Shown: positions 26,199-35,404, counted from the stretch's first letter. The stretch: 64,000 nt of DNA from Ideonella paludis (GCF_018069865.1 NZ_JAGQDG010000004.1:372001-436000); one strand, 5' to 3'. Notes: generated from the sequence alone by a model not told the origin. Program-made: numbers and translations.

Positions 26199-28055
26199 AT
26201 GTCCCCTGACACCGCTTCGCATCGCCTTGGCCCCTCTGCCGCCCGATGGGCCATCACGGCCTGGTGCACGCTGACCCTGGCCGCAGCCGCCACAGCGAGT
26301 GAGCCGCCAGTGGGCAGCGCCAGCGCTGCACCCAGCACCGTCCGGGTGGCCTTCCATGGCCACGAGAATGGCTTCGACCCGGCCCAAATCTCAGACGTGG
26401 TCTCGGCGGCCCTGGTGGGCAGCTTGTTTGATGCGCTGCTGACCTACGACCACCTGGCCCGCCCCGCCAAGCTCAAGCCCAACACCGCCGTCAGCTTGCC
26501 TGAAGTCAGCGACAACTACACCCGCTTCGTCTTTCGCATCAAGCCGGGCATCACCTTTAGCGAGCACCCGGCCTTCAAGGACAAAGCGGGCCGGCCCACA
26601 CAGCGCGAGCTGGTGGCGGCCGACTATGTCTACAGCATCAAGCGCTATTACGACCCCGCCGTGCGCAGCCCCACGCTCTTCCATTACCAAGGCGCAGGCC
26701 TGTTGGGCCTGGATGAGCTGCGTCAAAAGGCTTTAGACACCAAGACACCCTTCCCCTATGACACGGAGGTCGAAGGCCTCAAGGCGCTGGACCGCTACAC
26801 CCTGCAGATCCGGGTGGCCAAGCCCGCGCCGCGCCTGCCCTATGTGCTGGCCACACCGGCCTTGAGTGGTGCTGTGGCCCGCGAGGTGATCGAGAGCCTG
26901 CCCGACACCAAGGCCGCCATGGCGCACCCGGTGGGCACCGGCCCCTTCAAGCTCGGAGCCTGGCGGCGCGGCTCACGCATCGTGCTGGAGCGCAACCCGG
27001 CGCACCAGCACAGCGTGCACGATGAACAGCCCGCGGCTGACGACGCCGAGGGCCAAGCCATCGCCCAGCGCTTCCGGGGCCGCAAGCTGCCCATGGTGGA
27101 CCGCGTAGAAGTCTCCATCATTGAGGAAGCGCAGCCGCGCTGGCTGGCCTTTTTGAACGGCGAGTTGGACATGGTTTGGGTGCCCGACGAGTTTGTGGGC
27201 AGCGCAGCGCCCCAGGGGCAGGTCGCTCCCTATTTGGCCAAGCGCGGCGTGCGCATGACCCGCGTGGTGGCCCCTACCACCCGGCATGTCTACTTCAACT
27301 TGGAGAACCCCATTGTGGGCGGCTACACGCCCGAGCGCGTGGCCCTGCGCCGCGCCTTGGCCCTGGCCTATAACGCACCGCGCGAGAGGGCCTTGATGCG
27401 GCGCGGCCAGATGAAGCCGGCGCAGAGCGTGATCCCGCCCCAGGTCAGCGGCTACGACCCGGATCTAAAGTCAGAGATGAGTGATTACGACCCGCAGCGC
27501 GCCAAAGCGCTGCTGGACTTGGCCGGCTATGTGGACAAAGACGGCGATGGCTGGCGCGACCAGCCCAATGGCCAGCCCTTGCAGCTTGAGCTGCACACCG
27601 AACCCACCCAATTGGCCCGCCAATGGCAGGGCCACTGGAAGAGCTCGATGGATGCCATTGGCGTGAAGATGAGCTTCCGCATGGGCGCCTGGCAAGAGAA
27701 CATCAAGGCCGCCCGGGCGGGCAAGCTGATGATGTGGACCACCGGCTGGAGCGCTGCCATCCCGGACGGCAGCTACTTCTTGGACCTGATGTACGGCCCC
27801 AACAAGGGCCAAAGCAACTATGCGCGCTTTGACCTGCCGGCCTTCAACACCCTCAACGAGCAGCAACGCGTGCTACCCGACGGCCCCGAGCGCCAAGCGG
27901 TGATCGCCCAAGCCGTGAAGCTGAGCCTGGCCTATATGCCCTATAAGGCCAGCGGGCATGACGTCAACACCTGGTTGTATCAGCCACGTGTGCAGGGCTT
28001 CCGCCCGCATCCCTTCATGCGCGACTTTTGGCGTTTTGTGGCGCTTGAGCCCTGA
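26199..28055 (+). CDS. ABC transporter substrate-binding protein, peptide/oligopeptide type (SBP_bac_5)
   Basis: A 618-residue periplasmic binding protein of the OppA/DppA family. The signal peptide ends near ATASEPPVG. The family signature region is FKPGI-like (FRIKPGITFSEHPAFKD), followed by AADYVYSIKRYYDP, AHPVGTGPFKLGAW, VEVSIIEEAQPRWLAFLNGE and VALRRALALAYNAPRE. It likely delivers peptides or a related solute to a permease encoded elsewhere, as no permease genes adjoin. ATG at 26199 gives a normal signal peptide. Its promoter lies in the region shared with the divergent argD leader. Confidence 0.9.
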   Translation: MSPDTASHRLGPSAARWAITAWCTLTLAAAATASEPPVGSASAAPSTVRVAFHGHENGFDPAQISDVVSAALVGSLFDALLTYDHLARPAKLKPNTAVSLPEVSDNYTRFVFRIKPGITFSEHPAFKDKAGRPTQRELVAADYVYSIKRYYDPAVRSPTLFHYQGAGLLGLDELRQKALDTKTPFPYDTEVEGLKALDRYTLQIRVAKPAPRLPYVLATPALSGAVAREVIESLPDTKAAMAHPVGTGPFKLGAWRRGSRIVLERNPAHQHSVHDEQPAADDAEGQAIAQRFRGRKLPMVDRVEVSIIEEAQPRWLAFLNGELDMVWVPDEFVGSAAPQGQVAPYLAKRGVRMTRVVAPTTRHVYFNLENPIVGGYTPERVALRRALALAYNAPRERALMRRGQMKPAQSVIPPQVSGYDPDLKSEMSDYDPQRAKALLDLAGYVDKDGDGWRDQPNGQPLQLELHTEPTQLARQWQGHWKSSMDAIGVKMSFRMGAWQENIKAARAGKLMMWTTGWSAAIPDGSYFLDLMYGPNKGQSNYARFDLPAFNTLNEQQRVLPDGPERQAVIAQAVKLSLAYMPYKASGHDVNTWLYQPRVQGFRPHPFMRDFWRFVALEP

Positions 28056-28058
28056 GGG

Positions 28059-28268
28059 CTAGCGGCGCAGCGGCTTGAGCAGGTCACTCAAGCCGTTGTG
28101 GTCGATCTCCTGCATCAGCGCCAGCAAGCGGCCGATCTCGCCCTTGGGAAAGCCCTCGCGCGCAAACCAGTTCAGGTAGTTGCCGGGCAGGTCGGCCAAC
28201 AGCACGCCCTTGTGCTTGCCAAAGGGCATGGGGGTGCTCACCAGTTTTTGCAGGTCTTCCGGGTGCAT
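28059..28268 (-). CDS. DUF3820 family protein (69 aa)
   Basis: A 69-residue cytoplasmic protein matching the DUF3820 family: MPFGKHKGVLLADLPGNYLN, then WFAREGFPKGEIGRLLALMQ. The family has been linked in Pseudomonas to quorum-regulated virulence factors, but its molecular role is not settled. It is convergent with the binding-protein gene, with only three bases between the stops. A structured repeat element lies 40 bases upstream of its start. Confidence 0.85.
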   Translation of the reverse strand: MHPEDLQKLVSTPMPFGKHKGVLLADLPGNYLNWFAREGFPKGEIGRLLALMQEIDHNGLSDLLKPLRR

Positions 28269-28307
28269 GGGTCAATGAGGAGCCAAGGGGGGCCATGGTA
28301 GCCGCTA

Positions 28308-28576
28308 GGAGCGTGGGCGGCAGAAGTTCAGGCTCGCGCCGTGGGGAGTTGCGGTGCATGGCAAGGCGCGCACGAGGCGCATGGCCGACCCCTGCAACGA
28401 GTGCGCAACGCCGACAGGCACCGCAAATCGCTACGGCCCTTCGGGTTGGGGCGGCTTGGGGGTCCATTCGTCGTTGCAACGCTTGCTCGAACAGCACGTG
28501 CGAGCGGCGCGCTGCGCCTAGACTGCTCCCCCCAAGCCGCCCCAACGCGGGCCTGAATTTCTGCCGCCCACGCTCC
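28308..28576. repeat. MITE-like structured repeat, diverged copy B (269 bp)
   Basis: A 269-bp non-coding element flanked by TA on each side, with near-perfect terminal inverted repeats (GGAGCGTGGGCGGCAGAA at the left, its complement at the right). An inner arm, GGGGCGGCTTGGGGG, pairs with CCCCCAAGCCGCCCC, and GCTCG/CGAGC forms a hairpin near the right. The block TCGTCGTTGCAACGCTTGC and the motif GCGCCTAGA are shared with copies A and C at the same relative positions. The terminal and middle arms have different sequences but still pair. This looks like a second subfamily of the same element. It fills most of the 363-base gap between the DUF3820 and acyl-CoA ligase genes. Confidence 0.75.
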
Positions 28577-28631
28577 TAGGCCCCACTATGATGTGCTGCT
28601 CACGGCCCCCCAGCGATAGAAAGCCCCGCTC

Positions 28632-30278
28632 ATGACCTCCCTCTATCAACAGCACCTGGACCGCAACCCCGCCAACCATGCACCGATCACGCCGCTGCTG
28701 TTCATTGAGCGCACGGCCGAGGTCTATCCGCAGCGCACGGCCATCATCCACGGCGCACTGCGTCAAACCTGGGGCGAGACCTATGCGCGCTGCCGCCGAC
28801 TGGCCAGTGCCTTGAGCCAAGCGGGCATCGGCGTGGGCGACACCGTGGCGGTGATGCTGCCCAACACACCGCCCATGGTGGAGGCCCACTTTGGCATTCC
28901 CATGGCGGGCGCGGTCTTGAACGCGCTCAACACCCGGCTGGATGCGGAGAGCATTGCCTTCATGCTGGACCACGGCGAGGCCAAAGCCGTGATCGTGGAT
29001 GTAGAGTTTGCCGCCACCCTGCAGCGCGCGGTGGCCCTGCGCAAAAGCGCGCAGCCGCTGTTGGTGATTGATGCTGAAGATGCGCTTTACACCGGCCAAG
29101 CCCAGCGCGTGGGCAGCACCACCTATGAGGCCTTTTTGGCCCAGGGCGACCCCGCCTTTGACTGGGCCTTGCCGGCCGACGAGTGGGACGCTATTGCACT
29201 GAACTACACCAGTGGCACCACCGGCAACCCCAAGGGCGTGGTCTATCACCACCGGGGCGCGGCCACCAACGCCACCTCCAATATCTTGGAGTGGGATCTG
29301 CCCAAACATGCGGTCTATTTGTGGACCTTGCCCATGTTCCACTGCAATGGCTGGTGCTTCCCTTGGACGCTGGCGGCGCGCGCTGCCGTCAATGTCTGCC
29401 TGCGCAAAGTCGAGGCCGCCGCGATGGCGCAGGCCATGGCCGAGCATGGCGTGACCCACTATTGCGGCGCGCCCATCGTGCACAGCCTGCTGGTCAATGC
29501 CCCGGCCGAGTTGAAGGCCAAGCTGCCCCGTGGTGTGAAGGCCATGGTGGCCGGTGCGGCACCACCGGCCTCGCTGATCGAAGGCATGGAAGCCCTGGGT
29601 TTTGACCTCACCCATGTCTATGGGCTCACCGAGGTTTACGGCCCGGCCACGGCCTGCGCCAAGCATGCCGAGTGGGAGCAGTTGGACATCGGCGAGCGCG
29701 CCCGCTTGAACGCCCGCCAGGGCGTGCGCTATCACCTGCAACGTGGTGCCGCCGTGCTGGACCCGGCCACGCTGCAGCCCGTGCCCTGGGACGGTGAGAC
29801 CATGGGCGAGATCATGTTCCGCGGCAATATCGTGATGAAGGGCTACCTGAAGAACCCCGGCGCCACCGCCGAGGCCTTTGCCGGCGGCTGGTATCACACC
29901 GGCGACTTGGCCGTGCAGTACCCAGACGGCTACATCAAGATCAAAGACCGCAGCAAAGACATCATCATCTCGGGCGGCGAGAACGTCTCCTCCATCGAGG
30001 TTGAAGACGTGCTCTACCGCCACCCCGACGTGCTGGCCGCCGCCGTCGTCGCCAAGCCGGACCCGAAGTGGGGCGAAACGCCCTGCGCCTTCATCGAGCT
30101 CAAGGCCGGCTCACAGCTCAGCGCTGAGGCGGTGATTGCCCACTGCAAACAGCATCTCGCCGGCTTCAAGGTGCCGCGCGCGGTGGTCTTTGGCGAACTG
30201 CCCAAGACGTCCACCGGCAAGATCCAAAAGTTTGAGCTGCGCAAGCAGGCCGGGTCCGCGTCCGCCATTGATGTCTAA
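28632..30278 (+). CDS. Acyl-CoA synthetase (AMP-forming)
   Basis: A 548-residue adenylate-forming ligase that activates a carboxylic acid to its CoA thioester. Signature motifs are LNYTSGTTGNPKGVVYHH (P-loop), YGLTEVYGPAT, GGWYHTGDLAVQYPDGYIKI (A8 region) and the C-terminal catalytic lysine segment PKTSTGKIQKFELR. The sequence type (VYLWTLPMFHCNGWCFPWTL) matches the medium/short-chain fatty-acid or methylthiopropionate-CoA ligase group. The exact acid is uncertain. It is followed 30 bases later by a DJ-1/PfpI gene on the same strand. Confidence 0.92.
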   Translation: MTSLYQQHLDRNPANHAPITPLLFIERTAEVYPQRTAIIHGALRQTWGETYARCRRLASALSQAGIGVGDTVAVMLPNTPPMVEAHFGIPMAGAVLNALNTRLDAESIAFMLDHGEAKAVIVDVEFAATLQRAVALRKSAQPLLVIDAEDALYTGQAQRVGSTTYEAFLAQGDPAFDWALPADEWDAIALNYTSGTTGNPKGVVYHHRGAATNATSNILEWDLPKHAVYLWTLPMFHCNGWCFPWTLAARAAVNVCLRKVEAAAMAQAMAEHGVTHYCGAPIVHSLLVNAPAELKAKLPRGVKAMVAGAAPPASLIEGMEALGFDLTHVYGLTEVYGPATACAKHAEWEQLDIGERARLNARQGVRYHLQRGAAVLDPATLQPVPWDGETMGEIMFRGNIVMKGYLKNPGATAEAFAGGWYHTGDLAVQYPDGYIKIKDRSKDIIISGGENVSSIEVEDVLYRHPDVLAAAVVAKPDPKWGETPCAFIELKAGSQLSAEAVIAHCKQHLAGFKVPRAVVFGELPKTSTGKIQKFELRKQAGSASAIDV

Positions 30279-30307
30279 ACCTTGACCCGAGAGTTCCACG
30301 CCTCACC

Positions 30308-30979
30308 ATGACCACCGCTGCCGCCCATTTCAACGTCGCCTTGCTGGCCTTTGACAACATGGAGGCGCTGGACTTTGCCGGGCCTTTTGAAGTATTCACC
30401 ACCGCCGCGCGCGTGGCCCGCAAGCGCTTCTCTGCCCCGGCAATCCAACCCGGTTCGGGCACCGACCCGAAAGACCTTTTCAGTGTGTGTTGCGTGGCCC
30501 GCAGCCTCGGCCCGGTCAAAGCCCGTGCGGGCCTGCGCGTGCTGCCGGATGCAGACTTTGCGCAATGCCAGCAGGCCGACCTGCTACTCGTGCCCGGTGG
30601 CGTGGTGGACGCCGCGCAAGCCTGCCCGCAGACCTTGGCTTGGGTGCGCCATCTGCACGCCCACAGCCCTTGGACGGCCTCCGTCTGCACCGGCGCCTTC
30701 ATCTTGGCGGCTGCGGGTGTGCTGACCGATGAGCCCTGCACCACGCATTGGGAAGACCTGGTCGACCTGCGCGCGCAGTTCCCAGCGCTGCAGGTGCAAG
30801 CGGGTGTGCGCTGGGTCGAAGCCCAGCAAGGCCGCTTGGTCACCTCCGCCGGCATCAGCGCCGGCATTGACATGAGCCTGCACCTCGTAGCGCGCATGGC
30901 GGCTTCAGTGGGCTGGGACGGCACCGCCCTGGCCGAGGCCACGGCGCGGCAGATGGACTATCCCTGGGTGCGGACTTGA
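30308..30979 (+). CDS. DJ-1/PfpI family protein
   Basis: A 223-residue protein with a class-I glutamine amidotransferase-like fold. It begins VALLAFDNMEALDFAGPFEV and has the nucleophile elbow ASVCTGAFILAAAGVL, with Cys followed by THWEDLVDLR. It matches the sensor half of GATase1-type AraC regulators but has no DNA-binding domain, so it is more likely an isonitrile hydratase or glyoxalase-like enzyme. The last ~28 codons (from RMAASVGWDG to the stop) recur, with synonymous changes, at 32789-32875 behind the HEAT gene. Confidence 0.87.
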   Translation: MTTAAAHFNVALLAFDNMEALDFAGPFEVFTTAARVARKRFSAPAIQPGSGTDPKDLFSVCCVARSLGPVKARAGLRVLPDADFAQCQQADLLLVPGGVVDAAQACPQTLAWVRHLHAHSPWTASVCTGAFILAAAGVLTDEPCTTHWEDLVDLRAQFPALQVQAGVRWVEAQQGRLVTSAGISAGIDMSLHLVARMAASVGWDGTALAEATARQMDYPWVRT

Positions 30980-31070
30980 GCGCGTTGACAACAAACGTTC
31001 AGGATCAACGCCCCCAGTTCATGGCCATGACGACTGCACCTTGCCCCCATCATTCACGCCAAAGCAACTC

Positions 31071-32699
31071 ATGGACTACAACGCACCCCCACCTAGCGAT
31101 GACCAATTGCCAGCGCTGCTCAGAGCACTCTGCATTCGCGCGGCCGACGCGGATTCTGAGATTCGTACCGCCGCAGTCGAGGACATTTACGAGATAGCCT
31201 TCAAAGTCGGAGCCAAGGCATCCAGTGCTATTCCTGTGCTGGTAGAAAGGCTGGCAGACACCGTTCCGAAAGTCAGTGAAAGTGCATCTTGGGCGCTGAA
31301 GTACTGTGCGCCGAAAAGTGTTGCAGCGTTGACGGAGTCCTTGGCCCATCAGTTCAGTCAGGTTCGGGAGAAGGCCGCCCAAGCGCTGGGCAACATCGGG
31401 CGGGACGCGCGAGATTCGGCACATGCTCTGCGTCCGCTGCTTCAAGACTCAGCGCCGCTTGTCCGTCAAAAAGCTGCTTGGGCTTTAGGCCTGATGCACG
31501 ACGACCACCCCGACACACTGGAGCAATTGCATCGCCTGACCCGCACCGAACAGCCCGCCGACCTCTCGGCTGCGCTGCATGCCTTGGGTAACCTGGGCAA
31601 GAACTCCGAGAACACAGAATTGCTGTTGCCCTTCAAAGAGGTCATCATGGCTGCGACCAGCCACAGCAGCTCAGCGGTGGTGAGGTCCGCGCTCTATGCG
31701 TCCAAGTCTTTGGGGTTGACCTCTCAAGAGCAGGCCGACTTGTATGTATCGACGCTATGCGCAGAGTCAACACTCTCGGACACACAGCTGACGTTTCACG
31801 CACTGGCTGATCTGGCACCCTCCGTGGATCTGTCAAGGGCACTCCCTGTCTTCATGGCGATCCTGAACACCCGACAGGACACGGCGATCAGCGTGTGCAA
31901 GGTGCTTGCAGTGATGAAGCCAAGGCCTTCAAGCGCCATCGAGCAGTTGGTGGCACTGTTGGATGAAGACAGATTCGTACTCCCGGCGGCAGTGGCTCTG
32001 TGGGCGATTGAGGGGCGAACCGAATCCTTCATGGCCGCCATTGAACGATCCCACCCCATAGCCGACGAAAGCCTGTGCGACTTCATCTGCGCAATGGGGC
32101 CGGCAGCGATTCCCTTGATACCCAATGTCCTGGCTGCACTGGCGGAAGAGGACTGGGACCAGCAGTGGGCCGCTGCAGACGCCTTGTGTGCCATTGCGTG
32201 CCCTGATCCGGCAGTGGTGCAGGCCTTGATGGATGCGCTTGGCCACCCCAGCCCTGTCGTGAGGTCCGCTTCAGCGCGAGCCTTGGCATCACTTGGGGCC
32301 AGCAGTGTCGAAGCCCTGACGGCTGTTTTGAGCAACAAGGAAGATGCACGTTCGGCATGGGCTGCGCTTTCGCTTGGAAGAATTGGCCTACAGGCCAGCT
32401 CGGCTGTTGAGGTTCTGCGCTCCAGAATGCTGGAGGGCACCGAACCGCTGCACAGCAGTTGCGCTATTGCCTTGGCTTACATTGCGCAAGACGAGTCTTC
32501 CATCCCCGCGCTCATCGACACCTTGCAGAGCGAAGAGCCATCAGCACCGCGCAAAGCCGCTGCAGAAGCTCTGGGCGCTTTGGGGCCTGCTGCAAAATGT
32601 GCCATTCCAGCGCTGAGATCTGCGGCCGAGGATGTGGATTTCGACCTTGCAGATGCAGCCATGGGGGCCCTATCCGTGATCGAAGGATCGCGCCACTGA
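31071..32699 (+). CDS. HEAT-repeat protein
   Basis: A 542-residue all-helical protein built of HEAT/PBS-lyase-type repeats, for example VPKVSESASWALKYC, VREKAAQALGNIG, LVRQKAAWALGLM, VVRSASARALASLG and APRKAAAEALGALG. There is no enzymatic domain, signal peptide or membrane helix, so it probably acts as a protein-binding scaffold. I use ATG at 31071 (MDYNAPPPSDDQ). The gene is visibly less GC-rich than its neighbours. It is flanked by the 3' end of the DJ-1 gene and a diverged second copy of that 3' end, which marks it as an inserted segment. Confidence 0.85.
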   Translation: MDYNAPPPSDDQLPALLRALCIRAADADSEIRTAAVEDIYEIAFKVGAKASSAIPVLVERLADTVPKVSESASWALKYCAPKSVAALTESLAHQFSQVREKAAQALGNIGRDARDSAHALRPLLQDSAPLVRQKAAWALGLMHDDHPDTLEQLHRLTRTEQPADLSAALHALGNLGKNSENTELLLPFKEVIMAATSHSSSAVVRSALYASKSLGLTSQEQADLYVSTLCAESTLSDTQLTFHALADLAPSVDLSRALPVFMAILNTRQDTAISVCKVLAVMKPRPSSAIEQLVALLDEDRFVLPAAVALWAIEGRTESFMAAIERSHPIADESLCDFICAMGPAAIPLIPNVLAALAEEDWDQQWAAADALCAIACPDPAVVQALMDALGHPSPVVRSASARALASLGASSVEALTAVLSNKEDARSAWAALSLGRIGLQASSAVEVLRSRMLEGTEPLHSSCAIALAYIAQDESSIPALIDTLQSEEPSAPRKAAAEALGALGPAAKCAIPALRSAAEDVDFDLADAAMGALSVIEGSRH

Positions 32700-32788
32700 A
32701 GGGCGCAGCATGCTCAAAGCGAACCTTCATGCTCTAGCATCGGCAAACGTCACTCAAGGTCGCGGCGCATACGCCTCATCAAAGGTGG

Positions 32789-32875
32789 CGCATGGCCGCG
32801 TCTGTGGGCTGGGACGGCACTGCCCTGGCCGAGGCCACGGCGCGGCAGATGGACTATGTGTGGACGCAGGTTTGA
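32789..32875 (+). pseudogene. Duplicated 3' end of the DJ-1/PfpI gene
   Basis: Reads RMAASVGWDGTALAEATARQ, then MDYVWTQV and a stop. It matches the last codons of the gene ending at 30979 (same sequence, then MDYPWVRT). Many differences between the two copies are at third codon positions (GCG/GCC, GCT/GCG, TCA/TCT, ACC/ACT), so the segment evolved under coding selection before it was cut off. Homology fades just before 32789. It lies about 90 bases after the HEAT gene and is probably the displaced end of the target gene, or an end brought in by the insert. The rest of the 271-base gap (32700-32970) shows nothing else. Confidence 0.85.
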
Positions 32876-32970
32876 GCGCTGTGCCACCTTCAGCACAGCC
32901 GCTGCGCCCTGTGAGCTAGCTGACCCACTCACGGTCTGATTCAATAGGCACTCCAACACGGAGTGTCCTC

Positions 32971-33585
32971 ATGCGCTTTCCATCTTTCCCAAAGTTCTCT
33001 TCAACCCTTCTGGCCGCCTTGCTGATCGGCGCCCCAGCCGCCCAGGCCCAGAGCACCGCACCCATGACGCTGAGCAGCCCGGACTTGGCCAGTGGCCAGT
33101 TCAGCCTGCCCTTGGTGGCCAACGGCTTTGGCTGCACCGGCCAGAACGTGTCTCCGGCCTTGAGCTGGAACAACGTGCCTGCGGGCACGCAATCTTTGGC
33201 CCTGTTGATGCACGACCCCGACGCGCCGACCGGCAGTGGCTTTTGGCACTGGGTGGTGCTCAACCTGCCCGCCAACACCACCGGCCTGGCCCGTGGCGCT
33301 GGCACAGGCGCGGGCCAACTGCCGGCAGGCAGCGTGGCCGGCAACACCGACTTCATGAACACCGGTGTCACCGGCGCCGGCGGCTATGGTGGCCCGTGCC
33401 CCCCCGTGGGCCACGGCCCTCACCGCTACAACTTCACGCTCTACGCGCTGGCGGTGCCTGATGTGTTTGCAGCCGCAGGCATCCCACGCAATGGCACGGC
33501 CACGCTGGCGGGCTTCGCGCTCAACCATGGCCTGGGCAAGGCGGTTCTAGCCAAGGCCAGCTTCACCGCGACTTACCAGCGCTGA
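32971..33585 (+). CDS. YbhB/YbcL family PEBP-like protein, exported
   Basis: A 204-residue phosphatidylethanolamine-binding-like protein (Raf kinase inhibitor-like, YbhB/YbcL family). The signal peptide ends AAQAQS. Family motifs are CTGQNVSPALSWNNVPAGTQ, LLMHDPDAPTGSGFWHWVV, GYGGPCPPVGHGPHRYNFTL and YALAVPD. The anion-binding pocket residues (DPDAP, HWVV, GPHRY) are present. It is predicted periplasmic; the ligand in bacteria is not settled. ATG at 32971. Confidence 0.92.
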   Translation: MRFPSFPKFSSTLLAALLIGAPAAQAQSTAPMTLSSPDLASGQFSLPLVANGFGCTGQNVSPALSWNNVPAGTQSLALLMHDPDAPTGSGFWHWVVLNLPANTTGLARGAGTGAGQLPAGSVAGNTDFMNTGVTGAGGYGGPCPPVGHGPHRYNFTLYALAVPDVFAAAGIPRNGTATLAGFALNHGLGKAVLAKASFTATYQR

Positions 33586-33607
33586 TCCGGCGCCGGCTAA
33601 GGACAGG

Positions 33608-34402
33608 TCATGGGCGCGCCCTCAACTGGCTGGGCGGCGCGCCAAAGCGCTGCGCAAAGGCCGCGCTGAAGCGCCCATGCGACGCATAGCCGCAGGCCAA
33701 GGCCACTTGGCTGACTGGCCAATCGGTGGTTTGCAACAAGCCCAGGGCCGCATCCATGCGGCCTTGGCGCACGCAGGCTTGCAGCGTGCTGCCCTCTTCC
33801 CGCAGACGGCGCTGCAAGCTGCTCGGCCCCACGGCCAAGCGGGCCGCCACCTCAGCCAAAGTCCAAGGCCCATCCGGCTGATGCGCGACCAGCGCCTGCA
33901 CACGGGCCACCCAGCGCTGCGCCTGCGGTGGGGCAAAAGCCCAGCCCGCTTCGGCCAGCAAGAGCAAAAGCTCCAAGGCTCGGTGCAGGCGCAAGGCCTC
34001 GGAGGCCTTGCTAGCGGCCACGGCAGCCACCCGTTCAAACGCATCGGCCAAGTCGCCTATCAACGCTAGCCCCACCGCACCCTTGGGCGCCCGGGCGGCG
34101 GCACATTGCGGCGCAAACTGCTGGCCGAAGCGGCTCAGCACCTCGGGTGAGAGCACCAACACCTCTGCCACATACCAGCCGTTATCGCCGGGCGTGTTGG
34201 CGATCTCCCAGCGCAAGCCGCCGGGCATCAGCACCAACGTGCCCGCTGTAAAACGCTGCACGCGCCCACCCGCAAACACTTGCTTGACGCCATGCACCAC
34301 CGCCACTAAGGCCGCATGGTGCGTGGCCACCTCGTGCAGGTGGTGAGGAGTGGCGACGCGCAGGGTGTGGTGGGTCAGCATGGGGCTTAGTTTCTCAAGC
34401 AT
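33608..34402 (-). CDS. AraC-family transcriptional regulator
   Basis: A 264-residue regulator. The N-terminal cupin-like sensor occupies about residues 1-160. The C-terminal AraC/XylS DNA-binding domain has two helix-turn-helix units: WTLAEVAARLAVGPSSLQRRL and the second containing WPVSQVALACGYASHGRFSA followed by FAQRFGAPPSQLR. GAGGGG lies about ten bases before ATG 34402; ATG 34381 is an alternative. It is the last gene of a minus-strand run after the TerB-like gene. Targets are unknown. Confidence 0.9.
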   Translation of the reverse strand: MLEKLSPMLTHHTLRVATPHHLHEVATHHAALVAVVHGVKQVFAGGRVQRFTAGTLVLMPGGLRWEIANTPGDNGWYVAEVLVLSPEVLSRFGQQFAPQCAAARAPKGAVGLALIGDLADAFERVAAVAASKASEALRLHRALELLLLLAEAGWAFAPPQAQRWVARVQALVAHQPDGPWTLAEVAARLAVGPSSLQRRLREEGSTLQACVRQGRMDAALGLLQTTDWPVSQVALACGYASHGRFSAAFAQRFGAPPSQLRARP

Positions 34403-34429
34403 CGGCCCAACACCCCCTCGTCGCCACGT

Positions 34430-35404
34430 TCAACGCCCTCGAATCATGGCCATGACTTGGCCGGCGTCCAGCGTGGCGGCTTTGTTTTGGATTTGGGGCA
34501 GGTATTGGCTCTGCAGTTGCTTGGCCGGCCCCAAAAGGCTTTGGAAGGTCTCGCGCAGCACCTCGGTGCTCATGACCCGGCCGCCGGCGTAATAGCGCTT
34601 GGCGACCTGGCCCAGCGCGTAGGTGGTGGCGAATGAGAAGGCCATGCCGGTGGCTGCGCTGCCGATGCTCCCGAGGGTCTTGCCGGCGACCTTGCCCAAC
34701 AGGCCGCCCAGCAGCTTGCGGCCCATCTGCTCTACATACTGCGAGGTGATGCCCACGCCAGCCGCGGCGATGAACTCTTTGATGTGACCTTGGTCCATCG
34801 ACACACCATGCGCCTGCCCGATGCTGTAGACCATCTTGACCTGCAAAGGCACGATGGCCATCGAGGCCCAAGATTGCGGCAGCAATTCCAAGGCGCCGTT
34901 AAGCAAAGCGTAGTTGAGGATGGAGCGATCCAGCTCTGCCTCGTTGGCGCGCGCAGGCACAGCGCTGGCAGGCGAAGGGGCTGCGGCGGCCACTGCCACC
35001 GGCGCCGCCGCCACAGCCGACTCCGCCACGGGGATGAAGGGCTCCACCTCGCGTTGAATGGCTTGTGCTTGCGCCTCGGCCACGCCGAGCTTGGCTTTGA
35101 GCTGCTGCAAGAAGCCGCGCTCGATCTCGGTGATCTGGCCGTCGGCCTCGCACACGCACAGCGCCACCTCATAGGCATAGTGGCGCAGGCCCTCATCGGC
35201 CAAGCTGGCCACCGCCTGCTCCAGCGTGAAGCGCTTGAGCAGCACGTCTTGATAGAGCGTTCGCAGGTCCGGCGCGTGCGCCTCAGACCCCAAAGACTCT
35301 GCGATGCGGCGAATCTCCTCGCGCTCTCGGTCGTGCTTGGCGCCATCCGCAAAGGCGGCATACAGGGCAATAGCGAGCAGGGCTTTTTGATCTTGCGAGG
35401 TCAT
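34430..35404 (-). CDS. TerB-like / DUF697 two-domain protein
   Basis: A 324-residue protein. The N-terminal ~110 residues match a TerB-like helical domain (DQKALLAIALYAAFADGAKH, acidic helices ending LCVCEADGQITEIERGFLQQ). An Ala/Pro linker follows, and the C-terminal part resembles DUF697/YcjF-type domains, with two hydrophobic helical stretches around MAIVPLQVKMVYSIGQAHGV and SIGSAATGMAFSFATTYALG. Such proteins are thought to act at membranes, often with small GTPases. ATG at 35404 is chosen. Its substrate or partner is unknown. Confidence 0.75.
   Translation of the reverse strand: MTSQDQKALLAIALYAAFADGAKHDREREEIRRIAESLGSEAHAPDLRTLYQDVLLKRFTLEQAVASLADEGLRHYAYEVALCVCEADGQITEIERGFLQQLKAKLGVAEAQAQAIQREVEPFIPVAESAVAAAPVAVAAAAPSPASAVPARANEAELDRSILNYALLNGALELLPQSWASMAIVPLQVKMVYSIGQAHGVSMDQGHIKEFIAAAGVGITSQYVEQMGRKLLGGLLGKVAGKTLGSIGSAATGMAFSFATTYALGQVAKRYYAGGRVMSTEVLRETFQSLLGPAKQLQSQYLPQIQNKAATLDAGQVMAMIRGR

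Noticed and set aside
28518-30023. Long minus-strand frame opposite the acyl-CoA synthetase
   Set aside because: Shadow of a well-supported gene; its first part runs into the repeat element and no motif is recognisable.
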